From Desmodus rotundus (taxonomy: Eukaryota > Chordata > Mammalia > Chiroptera > Phyllostomidae), in NCBI RefSeq assembly GCF_022682495.2, contig NC_071398.1:11910934-11974933 (forward strand): a stretch of DNA of 64,000 bases, written 5' to 3'. A model generated the notes under the pieces. That model was not told the origin of the DNA. It saw nothing but the letters and a program-made list of their open reading frames with translations, and made no database searches. Shown here piece after piece: positions 1 through 10,599 of this stretch. A program made the translations under genes and the position numbers. Position 1 is the first letter of the stretch; each line of letters begins with the position of its first letter.

Positions 1-1927
1 CTTCACAAATCTCAGCTCTGTTTAGGCAAAAAAAAACCCTGGAATAATTACCTTTTCTCAACTCCATAAAATATATCTTTATTATATTTTCTGTTAACTC
101 ATCTTAGGTTGTCTCTTCTCATACTTTTTTGAAGAAAGCTTATCTGTGAACAAACTACAGTAATGAAGAAAAATGGGTCAATAAAAACATCGGATATCTT
201 TTTATATTATAATTATTTTTAGGTACAACTGCAAGATTTATTTAAGTCAATCAGTTTCTCAGGGTTTGTGAAATTCTAGGTTTTGGCAATAATTATAGAA
301 TGATCATTTCTCAAATAATAATTGACTGCCAGTGAGCAATTGGATTTCTTGCTTTTAATATAGAATGATCATGAGTTTTGAAGAAATCATGATCAAAATA
401 ATATCCACAATACACACATGTGTAATGACTGTTGAAGTTTTCTTGTCATTATCCACTAGTTAAAGAGGAAGAGTTTCCTTCTAACAAGACATATCAGAAT
501 AAAAAATCCCCCCAAGTCTTTCATAGTCTACTGAAATTTATTTCTAAATTTACAATGAAGTCTGTTTAATAACATTTTGTTATAAAATTATAAACTATAA
601 GAGCAAATAACTAAAACAGCCTTCACAATCTGAACTTTTGAAGTCATAAAATCTGAGCTATATAAACTTTATAAATAACTAATGATGTCCCTGCTGAATA
701 CATTTTGTAAATCATAATTATAGTTCCTACAGGTCATACTTTATAAATCAGATATGTTTGATGTTGTCCAATTAGCTTGGAGCACACAGACCACAGCCAA
801 AGAAAGGATAACACAATGCGAGGAGATTTCTAAGCAAGTCCTATAAGCAATCACTGGAAGAGATTTTTTTGTCCCCCACTTGCTTTCCTGAAAAAAGAGA
901 AGACTAAATAGAGATAGCAAGTCTCTGTTTTCACTGGAAAGAATAGCACTTCCTGTGCGTGTGGCTCTAGAGAAAGGGGTGAATTCTTGGTGTGTACTGA
1001 AGATACTAATCCAACAGAAAATAAGTCCTTGTAACAACCAGAATGGGAAAGATGTATAAGTCATGGTAGATGCCATTTGAATGCATTGCATGGTAGTATT
1101 TCAGCACTGAAGCTCTGGAATAGGCTAATCCATCCTTTTTTAATTTTAAGTACAATTTCCAATGCATTTTTTTCTCTCAGCACCAATCCCAAGGTCAAAG
1201 TCCTGTGTCCTGCCAATCCAGACTTAGATGAATCCATTCCAACATGTTGTCCTCTTGTATTCCTTAAGAATTTCATTTTTTCTCTTGCCTCTTTCCTGAT
1301 TTGCTAGCACATTTCCACTTAGGACTTCCCTCTCTTATTTTCAGTGAGTAACATTAAAACTTGTGAAAACACACTGTTTCCCTCCTTGAGAGTCCGGATC
1401 CAAAGCTTCTCTACATAAACAGTCTATGTACTCCTAATGAAGTTCACACTTTTCTATCATCAGGGTATTTAAGTTATTTCAAGTATCCTAGTTATATTTA
1501 AGAATATAAAGAAGACAGAATATCAGATTTATTTAGTGTTAGGATATTCACTTTGATCCAATAGGCATTTTAAACCAATTATATTATTTATTTGTATTTC
1601 AACAACAAATATATTATCACACTTCTTTTAGAAGGTAATACCAAGGTTGAGCTAAATAATTTGGTCTAAATTGTAAGCCTGCTTTGGCTCCCAATGACAT
1701 TCTCCTTCCACAAATTTACCACATGACATTGGTTCTCGTGACTTCTGGGACAGAGGTTGGCATTATCCTTAGATTCACCTACTTATGTATCTGGTGGTGG
1801 TTTATTTGGGCTATAGCCTTGTATCTCTTCAGAATTTAACTGGGTCTGTCAGCTGGAATACTAACATGCTTTCTGATGTGGCCTGGGATTCCTTGCAATA
1901 TGGTAGCTTTATTCCAAGGACAGAACT
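1..1927. other. AT-rich non-coding stretch
   Basis: I see no gene and no repeat that I can name. Open frames are short, overlap on both strands (for example 741-1091 minus and 1077-1307 plus) and show no recognisable domain. Very old, unrecognisable repeats may still be present. Confidence 0.6.
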
Positions 1928-2023
1928 AGGAGGGAGAGAAGTAGGGAAAGAGGAAGAGATTAAGAAGAAGAGGAAGAGAAGGAGGAGGAAAAGGAGGAGG
2001 AAGAGAAGGGGAAGAGGAAGAAG
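1928..2023 (+). repeat. Homopurine GGA/GAA low-complexity tract
   Basis: The plus strand is almost purely A and G, with an uninterrupted purine run of about 62 nt at 1962-2023 built from irregular GAA, GGA and GAGGAA units. Earlier pyrimidine breaks lie near 1942 and 1960-1961. The tract produces an artefactual Lys/Arg-rich open frame on the plus strand and a Leu-rich one on the minus strand. Such tracts can form intramolecular triplex (H-DNA). That is known for the class and not shown here. Confidence 0.9.
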
Positions 2024-3290
2024 TAAATCTTCCATTTGGCCAGATACTAGAAGAGCAGTGGGGAACTGAAATACTGTTGTGGACATTTTACAAAATATAT
2101 TCTGCTGTAAATTTATTCATCCAAAGCAGATTGTCTCAGAATATACTGAATTTTAAGTTTTTTTTCTTATTTTTACCTGTTGATATGGACCTTGGAGAGT
2201 GAAAGTAGTGCAAAAGCCTTCTGGAAGTCAAATCAAGCTTCATTAAGTACAATCATTAGGTCTTTAGGAATTGCTTTAACAATTCTCACTGACCTTAGAA
2301 TCAACCAGCACAGCACCAGTTTGATTTCCCAACTTAGGGCTTCAAGATACCTGGATTTGAACCAAGTGCCCAAGAAAAAATACAGCATGGCATTTAATCC
2401 TCTACAATATATTACGATTGCATTGCAATAAAATATTTCATATTTAACCATCACTATACTTAAATTTCTGTAATTGTGCACTGTATTGCATCCATAGAAT
2501 GTGTGGTCATTCAGCATATCAACAAGACATTTATCCCGACAGGAATGATCTTTTAAAATATATACAGATTATTTTGTTATTGACTGTGCTCTTTCTCCTT
2601 ATTTTCTTTAACATCAGTTCTAAAAAGAGAATGGTCCTCTTTTGTTTTAATAACCCCTTTAATTATAATTTTAATTATAGTTTTAATCATAACCCCTTTT
2701 GTTTTCATTGCAGGTGTTTTAAAGCAAATAATCAGTGTTTAATAGTTAAAAAAAAAACATGTGTCAGGATTGAAGTGATTAAGAAAAACACAAGCAAACT
2801 AACCCAAGGCTCACATCATAGAGTTTCTGAAGCTATGATAAGCTTTATACAAGAAATCTGCTCATTGTTTATGCTTAATACATCACAGTTGAAAACTCCA
2901 AATATTAGAATCTCAAAATGTTTTCTGTGCTTGAAGTATCTTCAAAGACCGTCTTTTTATTCACTTCCCTGTATTCCCATACAGACCACTCTTCTTGATT
3001 CATCTCAAAAAGCTCCCTTAGGAGAATATACCTCAAGAAAATGTATATTCTTACAATGACCACATCTAGAGAGATGAAGTAGGTGCACTTTTCCACATTA
3101 TTCCTATTAGCACAACTACAAGCCTAGGGTATTCTACATAAAACAAACATAAAGAAATTCAGAATGATGGAAAGGAAAAGAAATGGTTGGCTAGAGATTC
3201 CAGGGCCCTAAGATCGTCACATTGGTGAGTTTTCTGGGTTTCCTTTTTGTCTTATATATTCCAGTCTTGGAGCTAGAAAAGCCAACCTCC
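2024..3290. other. Non-coding stretch, no assignable feature
   Basis: AT-rich DNA with a small low-complexity patch of alternating TTTTAATTATAA-like units at about 2655-2695. The 186-codon open frame at 2499-3059 is the longest in the window. Its product is Phe/Leu/Asn-rich as expected from AT-rich DNA, with no domain I recognise, so I do not call it a gene. Confidence 0.5.
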
Positions 3291-3299
3291 CAGAAATAT

Positions 3300-3925
3300 C
3301 ATCAGGCATAGCTAAAAATTACCAAGAACACTTGTTCTCTCAAGACAAACACAGGAAAAAGGCAACATAGCAAGAAAGAAACTTTTTACCTAATAATCTA
3401 CTCTAGCCAAACTCTATAGCCAAACCCTACTCCCATCTAGAACAACAAAGGCTGAGTGATCAGTCTAAACTTCTGCCTTCATCAGGCTGCAATGAAATGT
3501 TCCAACACCCCTGTCAGGGCGATGTCACAGAAAGCCAAGTACAGAGCCAGGACTTTAACCACTGACAGGTGGTAGCTTTCATCCTTGCTTCCCAGCACAT
3601 GGTGTCAGAGGAGACAATGGAAGCAGCCTACACTTTCAGCACCCAGCCTTTCACAATAACAAGATACTCCTCTCTCTACCAGCTGTGGTGGTGTCAGAGG
3701 AGACCCAGCAGAAATTCAGTACCTCACCACCACCAAGTGGTAATAAGGCCAACACCCACTCATGATGCCGCCTGTAATACCAAGAACCAAAACTGAATCA
3801 AAAACATAATCAATAGACATTAATGCTGAGATAACAGAGATGTTAAAGTTCTCACAAAGATTTTAAAGTGACATTATAAAAATAATTCAACACAAAATAA
3901 TGAATACATTTGAACTTGAAAAGAG
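3300..3925 (+). mobile_element. Ancient L1 5'UTR / ORF1-start-like fragment
   Basis: The text resembles the 5' region of old mammalian L1M elements. It includes a GGCTGAGTGATC-type segment followed by CTTCTGCCTTCATCAGGCTG (about 3450-3489), then TTTAACCACTGACAGGTGGTAG (about 3554-3575). Near 3810-3890 comes the stretch that precedes ORF1 in such elements (AATCAATAGACATTAATGCT, then GATTTTAAAGTGACAT). It carries no usable reading frame. Family and limits are from memory, and the 5' limit is uncertain. The fragment is joined directly to late-ORF2 sequence of the same orientation. Confidence 0.6.
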
Positions 3926-4702
3926 CATTTATAAAATCTGACAGATAACATTATACTTAATAACAACATAGTGCTGGGATTTCTAGACAGTGCAATAAGA
4001 CAAGAAAAGAAATTAAAGGCCTATAGTTCATATGCAAACTTCCCTATATGCAAATGGTATGATTATCTATAATGACAATGACAAGAAATCTACCAGAAAT
4101 AATAGTGAGTTCAGGCTATAGAATACAAGATAAACTTAGAAAAATCAATGGAATTCCTGTATATGTAGCAGTAAGCACATGGACATAAAAGTTAAATTAA
4201 TCAATATAATATACAATTACTCAAAAAGGAAATATTTAGGTTTAAAAATAAAAAAAATGTGTAGAGTAGTATGCTTACAACCACAAAATGCTGATGAAAA
4301 GTAGCAAGAAGATCTAAATAAGTGAACAGCCATACATGAATATGGATTAAAAGATTTCACTTAGTAATATATCAATTTTTCATAAACTGACATGAAGGAT
4401 TTATGCAATTGCTAGTAAAACCTCAGCAAGAATTTTTTGAAGGAATAAACAAGATTATTCTAAAATACACATGGAAAACAGGAGATTTAAAATAGCTACA
4501 ATTGTGAAAAATAAGAATAAAGTGGGAGCAAATAAGTCAACCTGGTTTCAGCCCTTACTGTATAACTATAGCAAGCGAGACTGTGTGGTATTGATGCAGA
4601 GGTAGACTCACAGATCAAGGGTACAGAATAGATCATTAAGAAGTAGACCCACACAAAGATACAGAACTCTTTTTAGACAAAGATGTAAAAGCAATTCAGT
4701 AG
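3926..4702 (+). mobile_element. Decayed L1 ORF2 fragment (reverse transcriptase to C-terminal part)
   Basis: This closely follows the later half of mammalian L1 ORF2: the ATAACATTATACTTAATAAC segment, then the reverse-transcriptase palm block, then segments such as CTACAAAATGCTGATGAAA-like and AATAAAGTGGGAGCAAATAA, ending at a GCAATTCAGTAGAG-like block. Stop codons and frameshifts interrupt it. At 4047-4058 the codons for the catalytic Tyr/Phe-Ala-Asp-Asp motif read Tyr-Ala-Asn-Gly, so both metal-binding aspartates are lost. The 3'UTR and tail are missing. It follows an L1 5' fragment in the same orientation, which suggests an L1 copy lacking about 4 kb internally. Confidence 0.85.
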
Positions 4703-6465
4703 AGCATCTCACTTCCGACTGTCATTCCACCTTCAGGAAAATCTCATAATCTGGATCGTGTCAAAGTCTTTCCAAAGAAGGCTTTCTTGGCTCATAGTGT
4801 ACGAACACTAGTCTCCCCATGGTGCCCTTTAAGAGACTACAGTCAGTGGGAGAAATTTAGTTGCATATTACTTAAAGCTATAAATAGCGGGCAATTGACA
4901 CAGAGAATATCAGAAAGTATGTCTTGCAAGGGGGACAGGAAAGGTCGGGAGTCAAGCTTACGAGGGATATATTTGAATCCAGCCTTATGCATCTGGTCAC
5001 GTAGTAGGGCTCAAGACAAAAAAACACTTAAATAGATGAGTGACCTAAGTTTGTTTTCTTCCGTTGTATAGAGTAAGAGGCTGCATTTTAGAAAATTTGC
5101 TCATGATATTCTGAAGTATTAGAAATATGCCAATGCCTATTAGCCTCAGAAGTCCCCCAAAGAGATTAAAATGTCAGGAATACAGTAACTCCAAATGATA
5201 AGATGTTTAAGGGAAAGTGTTTCACAGTGACCACTTTTAAAAAATGAAGCGTAATTTTAACAACACAGGTCCTTCAGCCTTATAAGCCCTGACCCTCCCT
5301 CCTCTCCGATCACCACCGTCTGTTGCCCAGAGAAGCATCCTGTCTTTGACTGTGTCATGCCTTTTCACTATTTTCTTACTTTAATTGCATCAGGAAAATC
5401 CCGTCAAGACTTCACCTTTGCCTCTGGGATCTGCCTGCTTGCTTCCCCAAGGTCTGTGTGGATGGGAATTAAGGAGGGGCAGCAGAGGGAGCTCTCACAA
5501 CACCAGTTTCGGGCGTGACTGTTTCCCTGTCAGCGAGCTGAGCCAGCTCACCACCTCAATGAGGAACTGATATCCTGTGAGATCCGCTGTGATTTGGAGA
5601 ACGTGCGAAATTAATCCTCGAGAGACCAATAACATGGTGATTGTTTTAATATCCACATGACACCGAACCTTTATCGAGAGCTTTGAAATTTCCCTGATGA
5701 AAGACTCTCTTACCATACACCTGCCTGAGATCCCCATCCTCAGACCCATATCCTTTCTGTCATCTTAAATGTCAGGCATGGATTTCAAAATCAATACCTA
5801 AAACTATTTGGCCCAACACTATAAAATTGAATTTGTCTAACAGAAAAGGAAAACAAAATACTAGTTTTCTCTGCTCGTAGTACCCCCCTCATTTGTTTTT
5901 CTGATCAATGGTATTTTTGATTCCTTGGTCTTAAAGCCTAATTCTAATTGAACTGTCCTGTGTTCTCCAAAATCTTCAGTTTAGCATTCCACTGACTTCC
6001 CACCTGCCTTTTCTAATCACAGGCCACTTGTTTGATGACAGAAAGAGCCAGTGACCTTCCCTGGAAGGGGTCCCCTGGAAACTTCTCTGCTGAGGTTGGT
6101 GCGGGTGACAGGAAGAGATGCGCAGGCGTCGCTACTAATGGCATTTAGCAGCAGCGTTCGAGAAGGAAGCCCCTTGGCGCGGTCCACAAAGGTCACAGGA
6201 AGCTCCTGTGCCAGCTTTCAGCAAACAGCCGAGCTGCTGCCTGTCACAAACCCAATTACTCCCTCCTCCCGTGTCCCAGGGTTTCTGCCACAATGCACCA
6301 GGAGCAGATCTTACACTGTGGCCACTAATAGTGCCATTATCCGTGGGTGAGGACAGTGACTTTGTTCAGGGGCTTAGTCTTCAAGTGAAAAAATAAAAGG
6401 ACTGAACCTTATTCTGCAAGAAAATAAAACAATTTCCGCGGCCACTGCCTGTCATCCAGACTCAG
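4703..6465. other. Non-repetitive non-coding DNA, possible conserved element near 5560-5730
   Basis: I recognise no gene or named repeat. The part at about 5560-5730 keeps several CpGs (for example GATCCGCTGTG, ACGTGCGAAATTAATC, CCTCGAGAG) in otherwise AT-rich, CpG-poor DNA, which can mark selective constraint. A more GC-rich stretch follows at about 6030-6350. Open frames here are short and unremarkable. Confidence 0.4.
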
Positions 6466-6469
6466 AATA

Positions 6470-6600
6470 TCACTTCAGCCGACTCTGAATCTCAGATTCT
6501 CTATCTGTAGAACCAGGATAAAATGCCCGTTTGCAGGGCTTTGTAAGAGTCAGCGACGGCTTGTCTGGCACTTGGACACAGGGGTTAGTAGAATGCAAGG
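6470..6600 (-). repeat. MIR-like SINE fragment
   Basis: The plus strand reads like a reverse-complemented MIR: a CTCAGATTCTCTATCTGTAGAA block (compare TCAGTTTCCTCATCTGTAAAA), then GGATAAAATGCC, then GGGCTTTGTAAGAGTCAG and a CTGGCACTTGGACACA block. Old and diverged, with approximate limits. Confidence 0.65.
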
Positions 6601-6751
6601 GTCTGGTGAAGACAGTGACATCCTCACTGCGATTTCACAGTGTCATTTCTCCATTACACTGCATATTTTGGGAAAGTTTCAAGGCATCTATTTGGTTATT
6701 TCTATTAGATGAAATACTTCATTTTTTCCCCCAGAGGAGTACAGAGTTTCA

Positions 6752-6982
6752 GCCCTGGCCAATGTGGATCAGTTGGTTGGAGGGTTGTCTTGTAAACCCA
6801 AAGGTCATGAGTTCAATTTCAGGTCAGGGCACAGGCCCGGGTTGTGGGTTCGGTCCCAGGTCAGGGGCATGTATGAGAAACGACATCAGTGTCTCTCTCT
6901 GTCTCTGTCTCTCTCTCCCTTTCTCTGGCTCCAGAAATCGAGAACCATGCCTTTAGGTGAGGATTAAAAAAAAAAAAAAAAA
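6752..6982 (+). mobile_element. VES SINE (bat tRNA-derived SINE) with target-site duplications
   Basis: The head GCCCTGGCCAATGTGGATCAG contains an A-box-like segment, followed by a B-box-like GAGTTCAATTTC. After these come a GTCAGGGCACAGGCCCGGGT block, a (TCTC)n/TCTG-rich stretch and a poly(A) tail ending at 6982. A 12-bp direct repeat, ACAGAGTTTCAG, flanks the element at 6741-6752 and 6985-6996, as expected of L1-mediated insertion. Open frames through it are incidental. Confidence in the SINE is high. The subfamily is not assigned. Confidence 0.95.
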
Positions 6983-6996
6983 GGACAGAGTTTCAG

Positions 6997-7730
6997 TGAA
7001 ATCAGTGTCATCAAAAACATCCCCATTTGTAAACTGTTCATTTATAGTAAGTGGTCGCCAAATATTCTCCATTACCTCAGCTAGCCAAGGGACAGAGAGG
7101 AACAAACTTGGTCAGAATTACAGAGAAAATCGCAGCACCAGTGGCGAACATCAGTGGGATCTATTCCAAACTGAGAGAATTCTGAGACACTAAATGCAGA
7201 AGCCTGAAGTTAAAGAAGGTTATTTTTTTTTTCTGACTAGGGATTCAAGGTCACAAATACATTTACAATACCTGTGTTACCAAACTACTATAACTCACCT
7301 ACAGGTGATCATTTTATTGCTTGAAATTTGTCTCTTTGAAGTTATAAGCATTCGCTGTCTACAAAGAATAAATAAATACGGATTTTCCATTAAGCAGATT
7401 TTGTAAGTGAGGAGATTTTGGTGGTTGCTTTGGAATTCTGAGCAAGTATAAGCTCAGCATCTACTTTTTGCATTATACTTAGTTCTGAAAGTAAATAAGT
7501 CACATCTTCAGTCTTCAAATGTTCATACGTCAAAGGGGAGTCAGGCATTGAAACGAACTGTTGGTTAATCACACAGTCATTACAATGGGGTAGGACAGAT
7601 ATGGTTAGCAGCAGAAGCCTTCACAGATGGTTAACATTGAGAGAAGGAATAAAGAATGGGGGTAGTATCTGGCTATGTGTACAACTGGAGCATATAATTT
7701 CAGTCTCATACTTTTTAATATCTACACCCA
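6997..7730. other. Non-coding stretch, no assignable feature
   Basis: Between two VES SINEs. I see no recognisable gene or repeat. The short open frames here have no visible domain. Confidence 0.5.
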
Positions 7731-7922
7731 CCCTGGCTGGGTTGCGTAGTTTATTCGAGTGTCATCCTATACAAAAAGGTTTGCAGGTTTGATCCCCCAT
7801 TGGGGTGCACGTGGGAGGCAACCAATCAATGTTTCTCTCACATTGATCTCTCTCTCTCTCTCTTTTTCTTATCATGCCTCTCTCTCTAAAGTCAATAAAC
7901 ATATCCTGAGATGAGGCTTAAA
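7731..7922 (+). mobile_element. VES SINE, diverged copy
   Basis: The head CCCTGGCTGGGTTGCGTAG is followed by a B-box-like GGTTTGATCCCC, a GGGAGGCAACCAATCAATGT block, a (CT)n stretch and an A-rich end. Imperfect direct repeats (TAATATCTACACC before it, TAAAATCTATATC after it, 10 of 13 matching) may be decayed target-site duplications. It lacks the second GGGTTGCGGGCC-type block seen in the copies at 37.4 and 58.8 kb, so it belongs to the shorter form. Confidence 0.92.
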
Positions 7923-7939
7923 AATATTAAAATCTATAT

Positions 7940-8075
7940 CCTGCAAATGTGTATTTATGTAATTTTTAATTTTTGCTAGTAAAAATAATGCTGTAATTCA
8001 AACCTCCGGTACATGTTTCCATAAGCATATACCTAAAAGTGATATATTTACTGGATACCTAGTACATGGACAATA
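7940..8075 (-). mobile_element. Short ancient L1 fragment (antisense)
   Basis: The plus strand resembles the reverse complement of an old L1 3' part: an AATAATGCTGTAATTCAAACC block, then TACATGTTTCCATAAGCATA, then ACCTAAAAGTGATATA (compare the common CTAGAAGTGGAATTGCTGG text). Strongly diverged. Confidence 0.5.
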
Positions 8076-8139
8076 TCCTGAAAAGCATTTGGGATGACAG
8101 TAAGAATTAGGGGCATTTTACTGAATCTAACCCAACCCA

Positions 8140-8250
8140 ATATTCCTGTCTAAAAATGAAGACAGTAATTTGCACAGGATGTCATAGAGATTAAATGGGT
8201 CATCTTCTGTGAAAGTCCTAACAAACTGTGACAACACATAGGTTATTCTA
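8140..8250 (-). repeat. MIR-like SINE fragment
   Basis: This resembles reverse-complemented MIR: a CATAGAGATTAAATGGGTCA block (compare GTGAGGATTAAATGAGTTAA), followed by GTGAAAGTCCTAACAAACTGTG where MIR has AAAGCGCTTAGAACAGTGCC. Diverged, with uncertain limits. Confidence 0.5.
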
Positions 8251-8344
8251 CTTTTTCCGTTCTTACGCTGGATTGGATTCATGGCCAGAGAACTGAATAC
8301 ACAGACCGTCATCAAGGTAGTCAGCATTGCATGTATTTATCCAA

Positions 8345-8396
8345 GTCAGAGACGTCAGCCATGTAAATGAGTCAGAGACGTCAGCCCTGTAAATGA
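8345..8396 (+). repeat. Perfectly adjacent 26-bp tandem duplication
   Basis: Two 26-bp units at 8345-8370 and 8371-8396 differ at a single position (GCCATG versus GCCCTG). Each starts GTCAGAGACGTCAGCC and ends TGTAAATGA. Each unit holds AGACGTCA, one base from the CRE palindrome TGACGTCA. A short duplication this similar looks recent. Confidence 0.95.
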
Positions 8397-9225
8397 GAAA
8401 CATCTGCATGCTGCCTGAGTTTGCCTGAGTAACTTTGGCTTTGATATTCAGAATCGTCATCTTTGAATTTCTGAGTCTGTGACCTGCACACGTGGGTGGT
8501 GTGTCCGTTCCTCTAATTTAAAACAAGAAATCGTGCCACTAAATCTTATTTCTTATTCTGTCCCTTTTCTCCTCCTCTACTTTATATTCATTTGCTTGTC
8601 CTTGCTAAGTCTTCTCAGGCTTTTCAACCAAAGACAAACATTAAATGATGGTTTCCCTGCAATTTCAAAGCAAAGCAAAGCAATTCCCCCGAAGGGAGAG
8701 GAGGTGGTTGGTGGCTGTGTGCAGACGCAGGGCGGCTCAGCCTTCCCTTCTGGGAGGAGAAACAGCGGCCTGCACTGGGGAGGAAAGGCCGAGAACGGTG
8801 CTGCCCTTACCCAGCTGTTGGGCCAGGGAGGAGAAATCACAGCACAGGGATGACACTCTTAGTGTGTACCAGGCCCTGTCCTGGGCAGCCTGGCCACTTT
8901 TTCAAAACAGGACAGGTGACTGCCTATGTTTGCAGATTTCAATGTTACAGAGAAGGACATTGCCACTCCTCCGTGTCCCTCTGCCTAGCAGAACCTCAGC
9001 TCCTCTCTGACCATCGATTCTCGGACTCTCTCTCCCCACAACATGCCAGAGCCACCCTCTCAGTTTGCAAAGTAAAAATTGTATGCATAATTTTATAGAA
9101 CGCACTATTTTCCTGAACTAATTAACATACATATAGTACTTCTCCTTGTCTCAGTTATCCTACTTGTATAATATAACATAAAATAATAGTGTGAACTCAG
9201 GAGAATTAGTTATATGAAAAGATAT
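8397..9225. other. Non-coding stretch with a possible weak MIR
   Basis: No gene is recognised despite open frames on both strands (8479-8853 plus, 8577-8840 minus, 8645-9010 plus). About 8845-8970 contains a GTGTACCAGGCCCTGTCCTGGG block and later GTTACAGAGAAGGACA, which could be a degraded plus-strand MIR. Confidence 0.4.
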
Positions 9226-9229
9226 TTAT

Positions 9230-9610
9230 TTCATCATTCTTTAGACTTGCAAAAAAAGGAAATCATTAAAGGCACAATAACTAAGAAAAAAGAACTAAAG
9301 TAGCATATATTTATATTAGAGAATATTATGTAGATAGTTGATTGAGATTTATAAAGAATTTGTAAACATGCAAAAAAAGCTTACCACATAAAGGTAAGGA
9401 AGCAAAATAAAAGTGCAATTGGATTTAAGTTGTGTGAATATGCACACTTAAAAGAGAATACATCAAATGACTACACAATGCAAATAAAAGTAGAAATTGT
9501 TTATATGCCTGTCTTAATTGTAGTGCTACGTATATAGTTTGTGCAATTTTTGACAATTTCTACAGTCACTATGTGTTCTTTTTAAAGTCAGAAAAACATC
9601 TAAGTTATAG
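9230..9610 (+). mobile_element. Ancient L1 3'-end-like fragment
   Basis: AT-rich text follows the pattern of an old L1 3' end: an AGAGAATATTATGTAGATAG block, then AAGAATTTGTAAACATGCAA, then GCTTACCACATAAAGGTAAG, a common signature of that tail region. Substantially diverged, so the family is not assigned. Confidence 0.5.
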
Positions 9611-9642
9611 TGAAAATAATATTGCCATTATTTACAGGTAGG

Positions 9643-9650
<8 letters not shown>

Positions 9651-9673
<23 letters not shown>
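9651..9673 (+). repeat. (TG)n microsatellite
   Basis: An uninterrupted TG run of about 11 units, preceded by imperfect GAGTGTGAG. A CA run on the same strand follows about 180 bp downstream. Confidence 0.97.
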
Positions 9674-9734
9674 TAAGATTAAAACCTTGGAGAGGGGAAA
9701 AAAAATCTGCTAACCAAAGACTGGCTACAAAGCC

Positions 9735-9850
9735 AGTCAAGTGATTTGAGTTCCAGGCCTCATTTGTAAAGTGAGGCTCTACAATCAGACTGGCTCACAG
9801 CCCGGTGGTATTCGAAGGATAACATAAGCACATGAGGGTGGAGATGTTTC
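9735..9850 (-). repeat. MIR-like SINE fragment
   Basis: The plus strand shows TTGAGTTCCAGGCCTCATTTG, then TAAAGTGAGGCTCTAC and GAAGGATAACATAAGCACATG, the order expected of a reverse-complemented MIR. Diverged. Confidence 0.5.
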
Positions 9851-9855
9851 ATGGA

Positions 9856-9883
9856 ACACACACACACACACACACACACACAC
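9856..9883 (+). repeat. (CA)n microsatellite
   Basis: A CA run of about 13-14 units. With the TG run at 9651-9673 it forms an inverted dinucleotide pair. Confidence 0.97.
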
Positions 9884-10595
9884 CACATTTTGCCAAAGCA
9901 GTCCTACTTTTTTCCCTATGAGGTAAGACAGAGGTCATGTTTTATTTCCCCCCAAACTCCTCTCAGGCCAAAAGGTGTTGAACAGAGGAAGGACAGGCAG
10001 TCTCCCGTGCGTGGGCTTCTGCTGGCAGGTTGCTGTGGGGCAAGTGTGGGCTTTCAAGGGAAACAGATCTGGTCATCTGACAGAGGGTCTGATGTCTCCT
10101 GGCCTGTTCCCTCACGTACAAGGCCAAAGGGTCGATTCACAAAGGTTGCCCTCAAGGTCAACGCCGATGACTTCTCTGAAACACCATGAAGGCACGGTTT
10201 GAAACAGGGTTTCGATAAATATGAGTATGTTGCTCTGCATCCCATAATGCTAACTTTTCCCACCTGGAGCAACCATTCCACATTTTTTGATTTCTACCAG
10301 TGGAAATGATTAAGCAGTACACAATTGTGTAAACACAATTGAGCTGAAACACTAAACAAGGAATCAGGACATAAAGTAGTAAACCAAAACACATACACAC
10401 ACACACACTCATACCCTACAATGGAACAAGTTGCTTCCCATGTCAATCACTCTTAACACTATCACAAGTACTTTCTATTTGGCAATTATAACATGTCTAC
10501 CTAGCTGTCAAAAGACCAGAAAAGCCCCGAGAGAATTAATATGGTTCCCTCTTCCTATAAACCTAATGGGGACAAAAAGGCATGTGGGCATGATG
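9884..10595. other. Non-coding stretch with a small CA repeat
   Basis: No gene is recognised. A short CA-rich run sits at about 10388-10409. Overlapping open frames on both strands (9851-10189, 9975-10202, 10054-10281 minus) have no domain and partly arise from the CA repeat. Confidence 0.45.
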
Positions 10596-10599
10596 AAAG

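Noticed and set aside
1785..2086. Lys/Arg-rich (plus) and Leu-rich (minus) open frames
   Set aside because: Both are generated by the homopurine repeat and have no unique domain.
2499..3059. Longest open frame in the window (186 codons)
   Set aside because: AT-rich composition, no recognisable domain, no supporting splice or promoter context.
6531..6967. Overlapping open frames of 141 and 67 codons
   Set aside because: They run through the VES SINE and its simple repeat.
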